From assembly GCA_965246805.1 (NCBI GenBank), contig CBDFFO010000006.1, positions 806,001 through 870,000 of the forward strand: a DNA stretch of 64,000 nt. The letters are read 5' to 3'. Position 1 is the first letter of the stretch, and each line of letters starts with the position of its first letter. Positions 34,923 through 43,821 of this stretch are shown here, one piece after another. The position numbers and the translations under genes were made by a program. The notes beneath the pieces are model-generated. The model made no database searches and had not been told where the DNA came from. It saw only the letters and a list, made by a program, of their open reading frames with translations. This DNA comes from Schlegelella_A sp965246805 (lineage in GTDB: Bacteria; Pseudomonadota; Gammaproteobacteria; Burkholderiales; Burkholderiaceae_C).

Positions 34923-35863
34923 CAGATCTGGCGACCGACAAGTTCAGTCAGAGCGCGGACATCACAGCCACGCTCGGTCAGGGCGCCCCGCACCTCGTCG
35001 TCGCCCTCCATTAACGACAACGCTTCATCGAAAAAGCGATATGTCAGATAGAAGGCGAACAACGCGACGCGGTGGTCCACGGAGAGGCCTGCAGCGATGT
35101 CCCTGCGCAGCGCGAACACCGCGTCGCATTCATTCAGATAGGTGTGTCCGGAACGGCTCGACCTGCCGTGGCGCGTCGGCCCTGGTATGGGCTTGATGTG
35201 CAGCAGTTCGAATCCATGGCCTTCGAGATACTGGCAGGCCTGCCAGAACTTGCCAGCCCCGCGCATCACGGGCTCGGCCAACAGCGTGGCTTCAAGCTCG
35301 ACACCGACCACTCGCCGTGTCGCGAGATCAGGCTCGGCGCCTCGAAGGATGGACAGCTCCGTTCCCTGGGTGTCCAGCTTGACGAAGATTGGCGCTAGCG
35401 AGTCGAACATAGCGAACACGCTCGCCAGCGTCAGTGTGTCGATCTGGACCGGCCGGAGCGGAAAGAAATAACTCAGGTCACGCACGCGATGACTCATCGA
35501 CGGCGTGACGATGGGTTCGAGAAGGCTCGACCCGCTGTCGACATTGGTGACGTAGAGCGTCTGCACGCCACCGTGTTCGCTCAATCCGGTGTGAACGCTG
35601 CGGATCTTCGAAGGCCACGCCCAAGAGTCGACATACCCGAGGTTGGCGACATTCGGCTCCACGGCGACCCATTGCGTCTGCGGCGAGGCGAGCAGCAGAT
35701 TCCAGCGCAGATGCGGGTAGTAAGAGGCGCCGACATCCACACATGCCACGGGCGGCAAATGGCTGCTCAACAGAGCTTTCAGCCGGGACTCCGCGCTGAA
35801 CTGTTTGAGCCAGCGCTTTGCGATGGTCGGAATGCTTCGCTTCAGGAGGGTGATAGCGCTCAT
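34922..35863 (-). CDS. FkbM family SAM-dependent methyltransferase
   Basis: A 313-residue protein with a SAM-binding strand VACVDVGASYYPHL (residues 39-52), acidic AVEPN, and the FkbM hallmark IFVKLDTQGTELSILRGAEP. FkbM members O-methylate sugars or polyketides, so it probably methylates a hydroxyl of the glycan. A roughly 70-residue C-terminal part after the core has no match that I recognise. It overlaps the dioxygenase-like gene by ATGA and the ABC gene by one base. Confidence 0.85.
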   Translation of the reverse strand: MSAITLLKRSIPTIAKRWLKQFSAESRLKALLSSHLPPVACVDVGASYYPHLRWNLLLASPQTQWVAVEPNVANLGYVDSWAWPSKIRSVHTGLSEHGGVQTLYVTNVDSGSSLLEPIVTPSMSHRVRDLSYFFPLRPVQIDTLTLASVFAMFDSLAPIFVKLDTQGTELSILRGAEPDLATRRVVGVELEATLLAEPVMRGAGKFWQACQYLEGHGFELLHIKPIPGPTRHGRSSRSGHTYLNECDAVFALRRDIAAGLSVDHRVALFAFYLTYRFFDEALSLMEGDDEVRGALTERGCDVRALTELVGRQI

Positions 35864-37077
35864 GCCAAGACCCGTTTGATCTTGTTGACGGCGCGTCGCG
35901 ACAACGTCGAATTGGAAAAGATCACCTGCAGCGCCAGTCGGTCACGCTCCTGAACCATGCCGCCGCGGTGCAACAAACGGGCGCCGTCGAAAACGATGCA
36001 GGTTCCGGCCGGCCCGGTCATGACAAGTTCTGAATCGACGAGCGCGTGTTCCACCGCACTCTCTGGCAGCACGTCCCAGCCGAGATGGGAGTTGAAACGG
36101 ACCGCCGAGGGCAGACGCATGAAGTGCTTTCGGAACGGCTCTGAACTCATCGATTGATGGTATTGTTTCGCGTAGTAAGCTTTCAACGGCGAACCGGCGT
36201 CGTTGCCGACAGCGCCGACCGTTCTGCCGATCAATTTCGCTAGCGGACGCAGCGCCATCGATTCGAAAGCCTTCGGATAGCAGCTGGTCGGCCCGTGGGT
36301 GGGCCCGACGTCGGACAAATAGACGATCGCCTTAGGCACGTCGATCGATTCGTCAAGGTGTGCGTAGAGCGATCGTGGTGCTCGCAGCAGGTCGTCGAAC
36401 GCATTGGCCCACCACGTGGCTTGCGGCACGCTCAATTCCAGCGCCGCGCCGGTCACCCGGACCCGCTCGCCGGCGTAGGCACTGACGGCGGCCAGCACGC
36501 CTTGACGCTCGAACTCCCGATTGAGCACGCTGACGATTCGCTTGATCACGGGGCCCTCGTTCACCGACAAGTCGTCTCTTTTCAGACGACCTGCTTCGGC
36601 GCGCTGGCGGAATGTTCGGATGTCTGCCGCTCCGATGGAGAGCATTTCCGCCACCGCTGATGGCGGCAACGTGCCGAAGAAATGCCGGTCACGAGTGAGC
36701 TGCAATGCCTTGCTCTGCACTCCGTCGACGGCGGCGATCAAACCCGGGGCGGGGCGGCGCGTGGCGCGGTGATGCGCCAGTTCGGTGTTCGCCAGACGCA
36801 CGCACTCCACTTCGAGTTCCGAGAGGAAACGCCTTTCCATGTCGTCGAGAGCCTGATGTTGCGCCGCCTCGAAGATCCGATGCAGCTGCTCGAGGTTGCG
36901 CTGGCGAGCGTGCGTATAAGCTGCCGCGCTCATCGAGGCGCCGTAGCGCTCGAGGTACTCGTAGGTGTCGTCGAAGTCGTCGAGCAGGGCCGATTCGAGC
37001 TCCCACGCGGGCGCCTCGAATTGAAAACGCGGGTGTCGGGCGTACGAATCCCGAAGTTGATCGCGAAGGTTGTGCAT
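35860..37077 (-). CDS. Putative Fe(II)/2-oxoglutarate-type dioxygenase (PhyH-like)
   Basis: A 405-residue protein. The N-terminal half (1-130) is helical and of unknown type. The C-terminal half shows a plausible cupin metal triad: H240 and D242 in YAHLDES, H370 in RLLHRGG, and R380 as 2-oxoglutarate partner, with CIVFDGARLLHRGGM resembling phytanoyl-CoA dioxygenase family strands. It may hydroxylate a glycan, lipid or cofactor (inference); a methyl or alkyl group added by the neighbouring methyltransferases is one possible target. Family membership is moderate because I see only short motifs. It overlaps FkbM by four bases. Confidence 0.6.
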   Translation of the reverse strand: MHNLRDQLRDSYARHPRFQFEAPAWELESALLDDFDDTYEYLERYGASMSAAAYTHARQRNLEQLHRIFEAAQHQALDDMERRFLSELEVECVRLANTELAHHRATRRPAPGLIAAVDGVQSKALQLTRDRHFFGTLPPSAVAEMLSIGAADIRTFRQRAEAGRLKRDDLSVNEGPVIKRIVSVLNREFERQGVLAAVSAYAGERVRVTGAALELSVPQATWWANAFDDLLRAPRSLYAHLDESIDVPKAIVYLSDVGPTHGPTSCYPKAFESMALRPLAKLIGRTVGAVGNDAGSPLKAYYAKQYHQSMSSEPFRKHFMRLPSAVRFNSHLGWDVLPESAVEHALVDSELVMTGPAGTCIVFDGARLLHRGGMVQERDRLALQVIFSNSTLSRRAVNKIKRVLA

Positions 37078-37089
37078 ACGGGTGCGTCC

Positions 37090-38679
37090 TCAACTGGCCA
37101 GCAGTTGTTGAACGAAGTGTTGAAACGCCGGCGCAGACTGGAGCTCTCGCACCGACTCGGCCACGGCCCCAGGGTTCACGTCCGCCGCACGAAATTGTTT
37201 CCAGAGGGCGTTGAAGCGGGCGCGGAGTTCGAGCTGATTCGATTCGCCGAACAAGTTCTGCATGTAATAGAACGCCAGCGCCTGGCTGCGCATCTCGGCC
37301 TTCGACAGGCCGGTGAAAGTCGGATCGCGAAGCGCAGCGCCGTACTCGTCGACGGTCTTTGCTGTCCGGCAGAACGAGAACGAGCTGTGCGGGTGACGAG
37401 CGCATGCAATCGTTGGCACGCCGAGGTAAGCAAGCTCGTGCGCTACCGATCCGTAGACGGTGACCCCGCACGCCATGCCGGCGTCGACCAATTGCAGTGT
37501 CGTGACGCCAGGCGGCAACAAGCGCGCGGTCGGATAGCGAACCGCCAGTTCATCCAGGACGGCGCTGCTGAGCGCGACCTGGTTGGGGTGGGCCTTCAGA
37601 TAGAACGGCACCTCGGCAGCCTGCAGTTGTTCGATCGTGAAGCAGATCCAGCTCCAGAAGTCCTGGAACACCATGTCGTGATAGATGTGGGGGCTGTCGA
37701 AAAAATCGTGCATGAACACGACAACCGCTCCAGCCACGTCGGGTGGCGCCGTCGATGGCGAAGCGCGGTAGGCCGATGCCTTCATGTACGACATCGCCGG
37801 GTCGATCTCGCCGGCCAGCCGCTTCTGCAATTGCCCGGCAGCCTCGTCTTGGCGTGCCTGCTGGCCCGCCAATTGCTCGAACCGAGCGCGGAAGTCGGCC
37901 GTGTTCGGCGTGTGAAACGGATCGTCCAACGTCAGCGTCTTGCTGAAGCCGAGCAAGCTGCCGAAAGACACGACGCGCACGCCGGCACGCAACGCGGCCC
38001 GCGCCGCGATGCCGTGCTCCAGATACGTCGAATATGAAGTCAGATAGAGCTCTGGCCTTGCAGTGTTGAAGTAGTGCGTCGCATGACAGACATCGCGGTA
38101 CGCCTGACGAAGCAGGATCCGTGTGAATCCATCGGCGGGATCGAATCGCGGCGAGGGCTTTAGCCGGAGATACGAATCGATGACGAGGTCGCCGACCTGG
38201 ACGCCGTCGATCTCGACGACGAAGGGGGAACGGCCATCCTTCAGGCGTCGCCAGGTGTCCAGGCTGTGCGTGTGGATCGACCTCTCCGCGCGGCGACCGG
38301 CACGGCGCACGCTTCGATAACCCAGGGCGTGGACAGTCGGCCGGAATGCCCGGATCCATTGCCACGAGATCAGGCGACCGACCGTCCGCGAGCGCAGGAA
38401 TCGACTCTGCCAACCCTCGCCGACGGCGCCATTGACGGAACGCACGACGATCAGCTGCGTGCGGACGCCCGGGCTGGCACGCAGCGCCGCGACGATGGAA
38501 CCGAACAAGGCGAGATAGAAAGGGTCCTCGACGCATTGCACAGCGAGCAACGGCCCGGCACGCGGCTCGGGCTCACGGGGCGGCAACGCATCCCGAACGG
38601 CAGCCACCAGTGGATCGACAGGAAGCCATGCGGTGAGAAGACGAAATCCACGAGCGATCTTGCTGGCCGGGCCGATCAT
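37090..38679 (-). CDS. Capsule polysaccharide biosynthesis-like protein (GT-B-type transferase candidate)
   Basis: A 529-residue protein. The C-terminal half has PFYLKAHPNQ, GVTTLQLVDAGMACGVTVYGSVAHELAYLGVPTIACARHPHSS, the donor-site pattern of capsule transferases of the KpsC/KpsS kind. The N-terminal half contains AVQCVEDPFYLALFGSIVAAL and resembles no family I can name. Position right after pseI suggests that it transfers the nonulosonic acid, which is an inference. ATG 38679 overlaps the pseI stop (ATGA); a longer upstream frame lies inside pseI and was rejected. Confidence 0.65.
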   Translation of the reverse strand: MIGPASKIARGFRLLTAWLPVDPLVAAVRDALPPREPEPRAGPLLAVQCVEDPFYLALFGSIVAALRASPGVRTQLIVVRSVNGAVGEGWQSRFLRSRTVGRLISWQWIRAFRPTVHALGYRSVRRAGRRAERSIHTHSLDTWRRLKDGRSPFVVEIDGVQVGDLVIDSYLRLKPSPRFDPADGFTRILLRQAYRDVCHATHYFNTARPELYLTSYSTYLEHGIAARAALRAGVRVVSFGSLLGFSKTLTLDDPFHTPNTADFRARFEQLAGQQARQDEAAGQLQKRLAGEIDPAMSYMKASAYRASPSTAPPDVAGAVVVFMHDFFDSPHIYHDMVFQDFWSWICFTIEQLQAAEVPFYLKAHPNQVALSSAVLDELAVRYPTARLLPPGVTTLQLVDAGMACGVTVYGSVAHELAYLGVPTIACARHPHSSFSFCRTAKTVDEYGAALRDPTFTGLSKAEMRSQALAFYYMQNLFGESNQLELRARFNALWKQFRAADVNPGAVAESVRELQSAPAFQHFVQQLLAS

Positions 38680-39737
38680 GCGCTCTCGTCGTCTGTGGTC
38701 AACACGTCCCAGGACATCGGCGTGCCGCGTTTGACATCCTTGCCGACCCGGCGCCCCATCATCACGTCGATGTATTTCGGTGGCAAACCGCCGCCCGGAC
38801 GGATCGCGCGCAGGTTGCGCGGCGTCAGGCGCGCGCCGGCTTCGATGTCTTCGGTGATGTATAGCGTGCGGCGGAACTTCAGCGACTTGCATTCCGCGGC
38901 CGTCGGCCCGTATGCGATGTGACCGAGCGCCTGCCAGGCGCTGAGGGTCTCGACGACGAGCGCGGTCATTTCGGCCGGTTCCATCGAGAACGACGAGTCG
39001 ATCCCGCCATCGGCGCGCCGGAGCGTGAAATGCTTTTCGATCACGGTGGCGCCGAGCGCGACACTCGCCACCGAGACACCCAGGCCCATGGTGTGGTCCG
39101 ACAGGCCGACCTCGGTGCCGAACAGCTCGCGCAAATGGGGGATCGTGAGGATGTTCGTGTTCTCCGGCGTGGCCGGGTAGGTGCTCGTGCATTTCAGGAG
39201 CACCAGGTCGCTGCAGCCCGCTTCCCGCGCAGCGCGAACGGTTTCATCCAGTTCGGCGATCGATGCCATGCCGGTCGAGATGATCATCGGCTTGCCCTGT
39301 GCCGCGACCTTGCGGATCAACGGCAGGTCGGTGTTCTCGAACGAGGCGATCTTGTAGGCCGGCACGTCGAGGGAGGCCAGAAAGTCGACCGCATCGGCAT
39401 CGAACGGCGTGCTGAACGCGAGCATGCCCAACTCGCCGGCACGCTTCATCAGCGGCGCGTGCCAATCCCATGGCGTGCACGCTTCCGTGTACAAGTCGTA
39501 CAGCGTGCGACCGTGCCAGATGCTCTTCGGATCGTCGATGAGGAAGTCGCCCTCCCGAATGTCGAGCGTCATGCCGTCCGGCGTGGCGGTCTGCAGCTTC
39601 AGCGCGTGAGCGCCCGTCGTCGCGGCGGCCTCGACCAGCGCCACGGCGCGCTCGTAAGACTGGTTGTGGTTGCCGGACATCTCGGCAATGATGAAAGGCG
39701 CGTGGCCGCGGCCGATGTCTCGGTGTGCGATTTTCAT
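38676..39737 (-). CDS. pseI: Pseudaminic acid synthase
   Basis: A 353-residue NeuB-family enzyme that condenses a 6-deoxy-2,4-diacetamido hexose with phosphoenolpyruvate to give pseudaminic acid. The N-terminal NeuB TIM barrel has FIIAEMSGNHNQ, ALKLQTATPDGMT, STPFD and EKHFTLRRADGGIDSSFS. A C-terminal SAF (antifreeze-like) domain has RPGGGLPPKYID. The MSxNHNQ and TPWDWH blocks are typical of PseI rather than of NeuB or LegI. It lies 10 bases upstream of the next block on the - strand and overlaps the capsule-like gene by ATGA. Confidence 0.92.
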   Translation of the reverse strand: MKIAHRDIGRGHAPFIIAEMSGNHNQSYERAVALVEAAATTGAHALKLQTATPDGMTLDIREGDFLIDDPKSIWHGRTLYDLYTEACTPWDWHAPLMKRAGELGMLAFSTPFDADAVDFLASLDVPAYKIASFENTDLPLIRKVAAQGKPMIISTGMASIAELDETVRAAREAGCSDLVLLKCTSTYPATPENTNILTIPHLRELFGTEVGLSDHTMGLGVSVASVALGATVIEKHFTLRRADGGIDSSFSMEPAEMTALVVETLSAWQALGHIAYGPTAAECKSLKFRRTLYITEDIEAGARLTPRNLRAIRPGGGLPPKYIDVMMGRRVGKDVKRGTPMSWDVLTTDDESA

Positions 39738-39747
39738 GGCGATGGCT

Positions 39748-40437
39748 CTAGTCGATGAGGAGGCGGCCGACCACGAAGGCTTCTGCCGCGGGGTACCCGG
39801 AAGTGCAGCCGCGCCACACCGCCAGGGCTTCGACGCCTTGCAACGACCGCGGGTGCGGAAAGGCTCGCATTTCGGAGGCGTAGCACGCGAGCGCTGCCCG
39901 TTTTCGGTCGAGCGTGGAGGCGATGTTGACGAACACCGACGGGGCGAAATGAGGCGCCGAATGTGGCGTCTGCCACTCGGTGCTTGAGGCCACCTCGAAA
40001 AAGAGCAGTTGCTTGACAGGCTGGCCCGGCATCGGCCGGCAGGCCGCGATCACCGCCTCGTGAATGCGGCGGTGGTCGATGTTCACGTCGCCGGCATGGT
40101 GGGTGTAGACGACCGATGGCTGCAGACGCGCAATCGCCGCTTCGATGGTCTTGACGATGTCGAGCAGGTCGACTGCATCGAGTCGGTTGTCGGGAAAGTC
40201 GAGCAGTTCGAGAGATGTCACGCCGAGGATCCGATTCGCCTCGTGTGCCGACCGCGCAAGATCGGTCAGAGCATTACCGGCGGCGTCACGGTCGCGCGCG
40301 ACGTCTCGCGACGTTAGGCCTTCCGCCATGATGAGCACGTCGACGCGGTCGCCCGTGTCGACGTGCTTGGCGATGGTGCCACCGCAGCCGAGGACTTCAT
40401 CATCCGGGTGCGCGGCGATGACCAGTACGTTCTTCAT
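39748..40437 (-). CDS. PIG-L family deacetylase
   Basis: A zinc-dependent N-deacetylase of 229 residues. Metal motif AHPDDE (residues 9-14, H10 and D13) and the third ligand H122 in GDVNIDHRR are visible, as in GlcNAc-PI and lipid II-type deacetylases. Placed between pseI and a GNAT gene it could remove an acetyl from one amino group of the nonulosonic acid or its precursor so that another acyl can be added (inference). It is separated from pseI by ten bases and from the GNAT by six. Confidence 0.9.
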   Translation of the reverse strand: MKNVLVIAAHPDDEVLGCGGTIAKHVDTGDRVDVLIMAEGLTSRDVARDRDAAGNALTDLARSAHEANRILGVTSLELLDFPDNRLDAVDLLDIVKTIEAAIARLQPSVVYTHHAGDVNIDHRRIHEAVIAACRPMPGQPVKQLLFFEVASSTEWQTPHSAPHFAPSVFVNIASTLDRKRAALACYASEMRAFPHPRSLQGVEALAVWRGCTSGYPAAEAFVVGRLLID

Positions 40438-40443
40438 GGTGCC

Positions 40444-41421
40444 TCAGTAGACATCGTTGTCGGCCAACACCAGTTGCAGCCCTGCCGAGATGTCGACGCC
40501 CTTCATGGAAGCCGGCTCGATCAGGATGAGCGTGCTGGTGTCGGCGCCGACTTGGAAACCCGCCGCTTCGAATCGCTGCCGATGGACCGTGCTCGCCCAC
40601 AGGTCGATCGATTCGAATGGGCGGCCAATGCTGTCGATGGAATCGATCAGTCGGTCGATGCCGGCGCTCTCTCCATCGACGTCGATAATGTGCAGACACT
40701 TCTTCGGCTCGAAATATTTCGCGACGGCATAAGCCGAAAGCGAGGCCCCTCGCCATGTCAGCGCGAACCAGTAGTCGACAGCGGGTTTGCCGAGGAAGCG
40801 CCACCTCGAAAACGCCATCGTTTTCAAAATGGCGAACTCTCGCCCTGCGGCGCTTCGACGAGAGCAGCTTTCAATCGCGGCCAACTCGGCATCCGTCGGT
40901 TTCTCACAGCGCCACACCGGCCCTGTTGGCGCAGTACTCGCGGACATCTTGGCGCCTGCCGACCGCGTGCGCTCCAGGAAAGGCACCGCTTGCGTGTGCC
41001 AGCCGATGCGTCGATGTCCCGCAACCGCCGCAGGGTTCGGGATGCCAAAAGCGAGCGCCGTGGACGTTGCGCCAACCGCTTGCAGGGCAAACCGACCGAG
41101 CCGGCTGAACAGAAACTTGCCTTGATGTTCGGGCGCGACGAAGACGTTGTTGCAAAGTGCCACGCCCTGCTCGTGGCCGAAGACCACGGCCCGCATCGGA
41201 TAGAGGCCGTAGCCTGCAACAATGCGGCCTTCGAAGCGGGTGACGAAGAGACGATTGACAGCGTTGAAGATCCAGTCGCAGGTCTCCGCTGGCAGCTTGC
41301 GCGCGAAGCCGTGCTCCCAAGCATCGATGAACGCCTGGCGGTTTCGCAGAGACAGTTCCTCGTACAGATAAGTTTGGCCAGCTGCATCGGCGTGACCCGT
41401 GACAAACGCTGCGGTCGTCAT
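40444..41421 (-). CDS. GNAT-like N-acyltransferase
   Basis: A 325-residue protein with a GNAT domain in its N-terminal half (about residues 30-160): VAGYGLYPMRAVV then LCNNVFVAPEHQGKFLFSRLGRFAL, the acetyl-CoA-binding beta-bulge and helix. The C-terminal half (170-325) looks like a second, degenerate acyltransferase fold with KYFEPKKCLHIIDVD. Its likely substrate is a sugar amine, given the deacetylase directly downstream and PseG-PseH upstream. Acyl donor unknown. The ATG overlaps the pseG-pseH stop by four bases. Confidence 0.72.
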   Translation of the reverse strand: MTTAAFVTGHADAAGQTYLYEELSLRNRQAFIDAWEHGFARKLPAETCDWIFNAVNRLFVTRFEGRIVAGYGLYPMRAVVFGHEQGVALCNNVFVAPEHQGKFLFSRLGRFALQAVGATSTALAFGIPNPAAVAGHRRIGWHTQAVPFLERTRSAGAKMSASTAPTGPVWRCEKPTDAELAAIESCSRRSAAGREFAILKTMAFSRWRFLGKPAVDYWFALTWRGASLSAYAVAKYFEPKKCLHIIDVDGESAGIDRLIDSIDSIGRPFESIDLWASTVHRQRFEAAGFQVGADTSTLILIEPASMKGVDISAGLQLVLADNDVY

Positions 41422-42971
41422 CGAGGCCGCTCCCACGTCCAGTCGAGACTGCCTTGCCAGGAAAAGCCTGCGGAAGCGAACGCGGCTGCCGATGCGCGGT
41501 TGTCGGGATGGATGCGCGCCGCCAGCCGGTCGACCGCAGCGATCTCGCGTGAAACCCAACGTTGCCCCTCGCGCAGCATCGCAGCGCCGAGTCCGAGGCC
41601 GGTTAACGGCGGATCGAGATAGATGGCGATTTGCCCGACGCCGTCTTCGACGTCCAGCCGCAACGAGCCCACGCGCCGAGTCCCGATCCGGGCCATCAGG
41701 AGATGGCAGTCGCTGCGGTCCAGCGCTAGACGCCACCACGCCAGGTGCGACTCGACGTCTACCTCGGCCGGGTTGTCGAAATACCGCCGGGTCTCGGGCG
41801 CATTGCGCCAGGCATGCGCCACCATCGCGTCGGCCTGGGTGGCGGGATCGAGCTGCAGGGTGTCTGACAACAAGCGCAACGCCACGCGAGAGGCCCCGAG
41901 CCCGTCGACCAGGCCACGCGAGCGCTCGCAAAGTTGCCGGCGCGCCCCGGGTGCATCGATGAGCCGAGCGATCGCCGCCGCGACTGACGCGACATCGTTC
42001 GATCCGACGGTCATGACAATGCCAGCGGCGGCCAACCCATCGATGGCCACGGACTGGTTGGCAGCGCATTTCAACGCAAGTGTCGGCGCGCCGATGGCGC
42101 AGCGCTCCCAGGACGCGCCGCCCCCTGCACCGATGTGGAGATCGTGGCGCCGATAAAACGCTGCCAGGTTCGGCAGATCCAGCGCGAGCGTGACTTGCGG
42201 GTTGCGGGCACACGCCGCGCGCAACGCGTCGAGATGCGGATTCGCCGTGGTCGACACCACTTCGATCGGGCCGGAAAAATGGGCGGTCAGGCAGGCCTCG
42301 AGCGCCGGCGTCGACACCCTGCCGGCATCGGCGCCGCCCATGAAGATGCCGATGCTGCGCACACCGGAATGGAATTCGTAGCGCGGCGCGTCGGCATAAG
42401 AAGGACCCAACAGCGCGAATCGGGGACCGACCAGAAATGTGCCGATGTGCGACTCGTGCAACGCATATTTCGCGCGATGGTCGTCGGCGAGGTTGTGGTC
42501 GACGAGCACGTCGGCACGCAGCGGTCGATCACCGAGATCGTCGATCACGCAGAGGCGCACGCGGGCTTGCGCGGCGACATGCGAATGCCAGTCGGCATCG
42601 AAGGCGTAGTGGTCGACGATCAACCACGGGTCGCGCTGCGGGTGCAGGGCTGGGAGCGTTCGCAGCGCCGCACAGGTCTGCGCGGCATCGACGGCTTGCG
42701 AGACCGACGCCCATGTCGAGTGCGGCGGTCGCGCCGTAGCGCGATCTTCGAGGAGGTCCACGTCTGCTGCATCCACCCCCTCTAGCGCAGGCAGCACCAG
42801 AACCCGGAAACCCGACGCCTCGATTCGCGCTGGCGAGTCGATATCGAGCCTGCGCGTGATGAACAGCACCTCGCCGCCCGAGGCGCGCACCGCGGCTCCC
42901 AGCGCCAGGCAGCGCACGAGGTGACCTGTGCCCATCGCTGTGGAGGCGTCGACGCGGATGGCGATCAACAT
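41418..42971 (-). CDS. pseG: Fusion of pseudaminic acid precursor hydrolase (PseG) and acetyltransferase (PseH-like GNAT)
   Basis: A 517-residue two-domain protein. Residues 1-365 match PseG, the GT-B-fold UDP-sugar hydrolase that removes UDP: RVDASTAMGTGHLVRCLALG contains the catalytic H17, and GIFMGGADAG and HIGAGGGASWERCAIG are conserved. Residues about 375-517 are a GNAT domain (VGSLRLDVEDGVGQIAIYLDPPLTGLGLGAAMLREG) suited to PseH, which acetylates the C4 amine. The fusion covers two consecutive steps in the PseB-C-H-G-I order. The gap to the SDR gene upstream is 34 bases. Confidence 0.9.
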   Translation of the reverse strand: MLIAIRVDASTAMGTGHLVRCLALGAAVRASGGEVLFITRRLDIDSPARIEASGFRVLVLPALEGVDAADVDLLEDRATARPPHSTWASVSQAVDAAQTCAALRTLPALHPQRDPWLIVDHYAFDADWHSHVAAQARVRLCVIDDLGDRPLRADVLVDHNLADDHRAKYALHESHIGTFLVGPRFALLGPSYADAPRYEFHSGVRSIGIFMGGADAGRVSTPALEACLTAHFSGPIEVVSTTANPHLDALRAACARNPQVTLALDLPNLAAFYRRHDLHIGAGGGASWERCAIGAPTLALKCAANQSVAIDGLAAAGIVMTVGSNDVASVAAAIARLIDAPGARRQLCERSRGLVDGLGASRVALRLLSDTLQLDPATQADAMVAHAWRNAPETRRYFDNPAEVDVESHLAWWRLALDRSDCHLLMARIGTRRVGSLRLDVEDGVGQIAIYLDPPLTGLGLGAAMLREGQRWVSREIAAVDRLAARIHPDNRASAAAFASAGFSWQGSLDWTWERPR

Positions 42972-43005
42972 GCAGGCGACCTGGCCGAGATGACGGGGTG
43001 GCGAT

Positions 43006-43821
43006 TCACTGCGCCGTCCAACCGCCGTCGACCGCGAGGTCGGCGCCCGTCACGAACGACGCGGCAGCCGACAACAGAAACACGACCGGCCCGCTCAACT
43101 CAAAAGCGTCGCCAACGCGGCCCAACGGCACCTTGTGGCAAAGCGCGGCATGGAACGCAGGGTCGGTCGTTGCGATGGAAGCGGGCGGAAATGGACCTGG
43201 GCTCACGCTGTTCACGCGGATGCGATCGGGGCCCAGGTGCACCGCGAGATAGCGGGTCAGCTGAACGAGGCCAGCCTTTGCCGCGCCGTAAAACGGAGGG
43301 TTGTTGCGGCCGGTGTTTCCGTAGATGCGTGGGTCGGGACTCACGTGACCGTACATCGACGCGATGTTGACGATGGCGGCACCGCCGGCGAGGTCGGCCG
43401 CGGACTTCTTCAGCAGCGGCAACGCCGCCTGAATCAGCGCGAAGGGTCCGGTGAGGTTCTGGCGGCACGCGGCGTCGAAATCAAGTTCGGTCGAGGTCTC
43501 GACCGTCGCGCCCCGACCGCTGTAGGCGCCATTGACGATGCCGGCGAGTCGGTCGTCGACGCGTGCAAGACTGTCGATGGCACGCCGGCAACTGTCCGGA
43601 GACGCCACGTCCAGCAAGAGCGTTTCGCAAGCGGCCCCGGTCGCGCGAATCGACGCCGCCAGCACGTCGAGCGACGCCACGGTGCGACCCGCCAGCACGA
43701 CGGCGCCGCCGGCCTCCGCGATCGACCGGGCGATCGGTTCGCCGAGGTGTCCGGCCGCCCCCGTGACCAGCACGCGCCGACCTTCGAGGCGAAACGATTT
43801 CGAAGGCGAATCGTCAGACAT
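43006..43821 (-). CDS. SDR family oxidoreductase, PtmA-like
   Basis: A classical SDR of 271 residues. NAD(P) motif TGAAGHLGEPIA (residues 20-31); the usual NNAG is VNGAYSG; catalytic S155, Y178, K182. The stretch SMYGHVSPDPRIYGNTGRNNPPFYGAAKAG, inserted between Ser and Tyr, resembles PtmA-type SDRs of flagellin glycosylation loci as I remember them. It may oxidise or reduce a nonulosonate-pathway sugar. It overlaps the upstream fusion gene by eight bases. Confidence 0.82.
   Translation of the reverse strand: MSDDSPSKSFRLEGRRVLVTGAAGHLGEPIARSIAEAGGAVVLAGRTVASLDVLAASIRATGAACETLLLDVASPDSCRRAIDSLARVDDRLAGIVNGAYSGRGATVETSTELDFDAACRQNLTGPFALIQAALPLLKKSAADLAGGAAIVNIASMYGHVSPDPRIYGNTGRNNPPFYGAAKAGLVQLTRYLAVHLGPDRIRVNSVSPGPFPPASIATTDPAFHAALCHKVPLGRVGDAFELSGPVVFLLSAAASFVTGADLAVDGGWTAQ

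Noticed and set aside
43006..43821. SDR considered as the missing rfbD (RmlD)
   Set aside because: It is a classical SDR with a PtmA-like insertion, whereas RmlD is an extended SDR with a different N-terminus and size.
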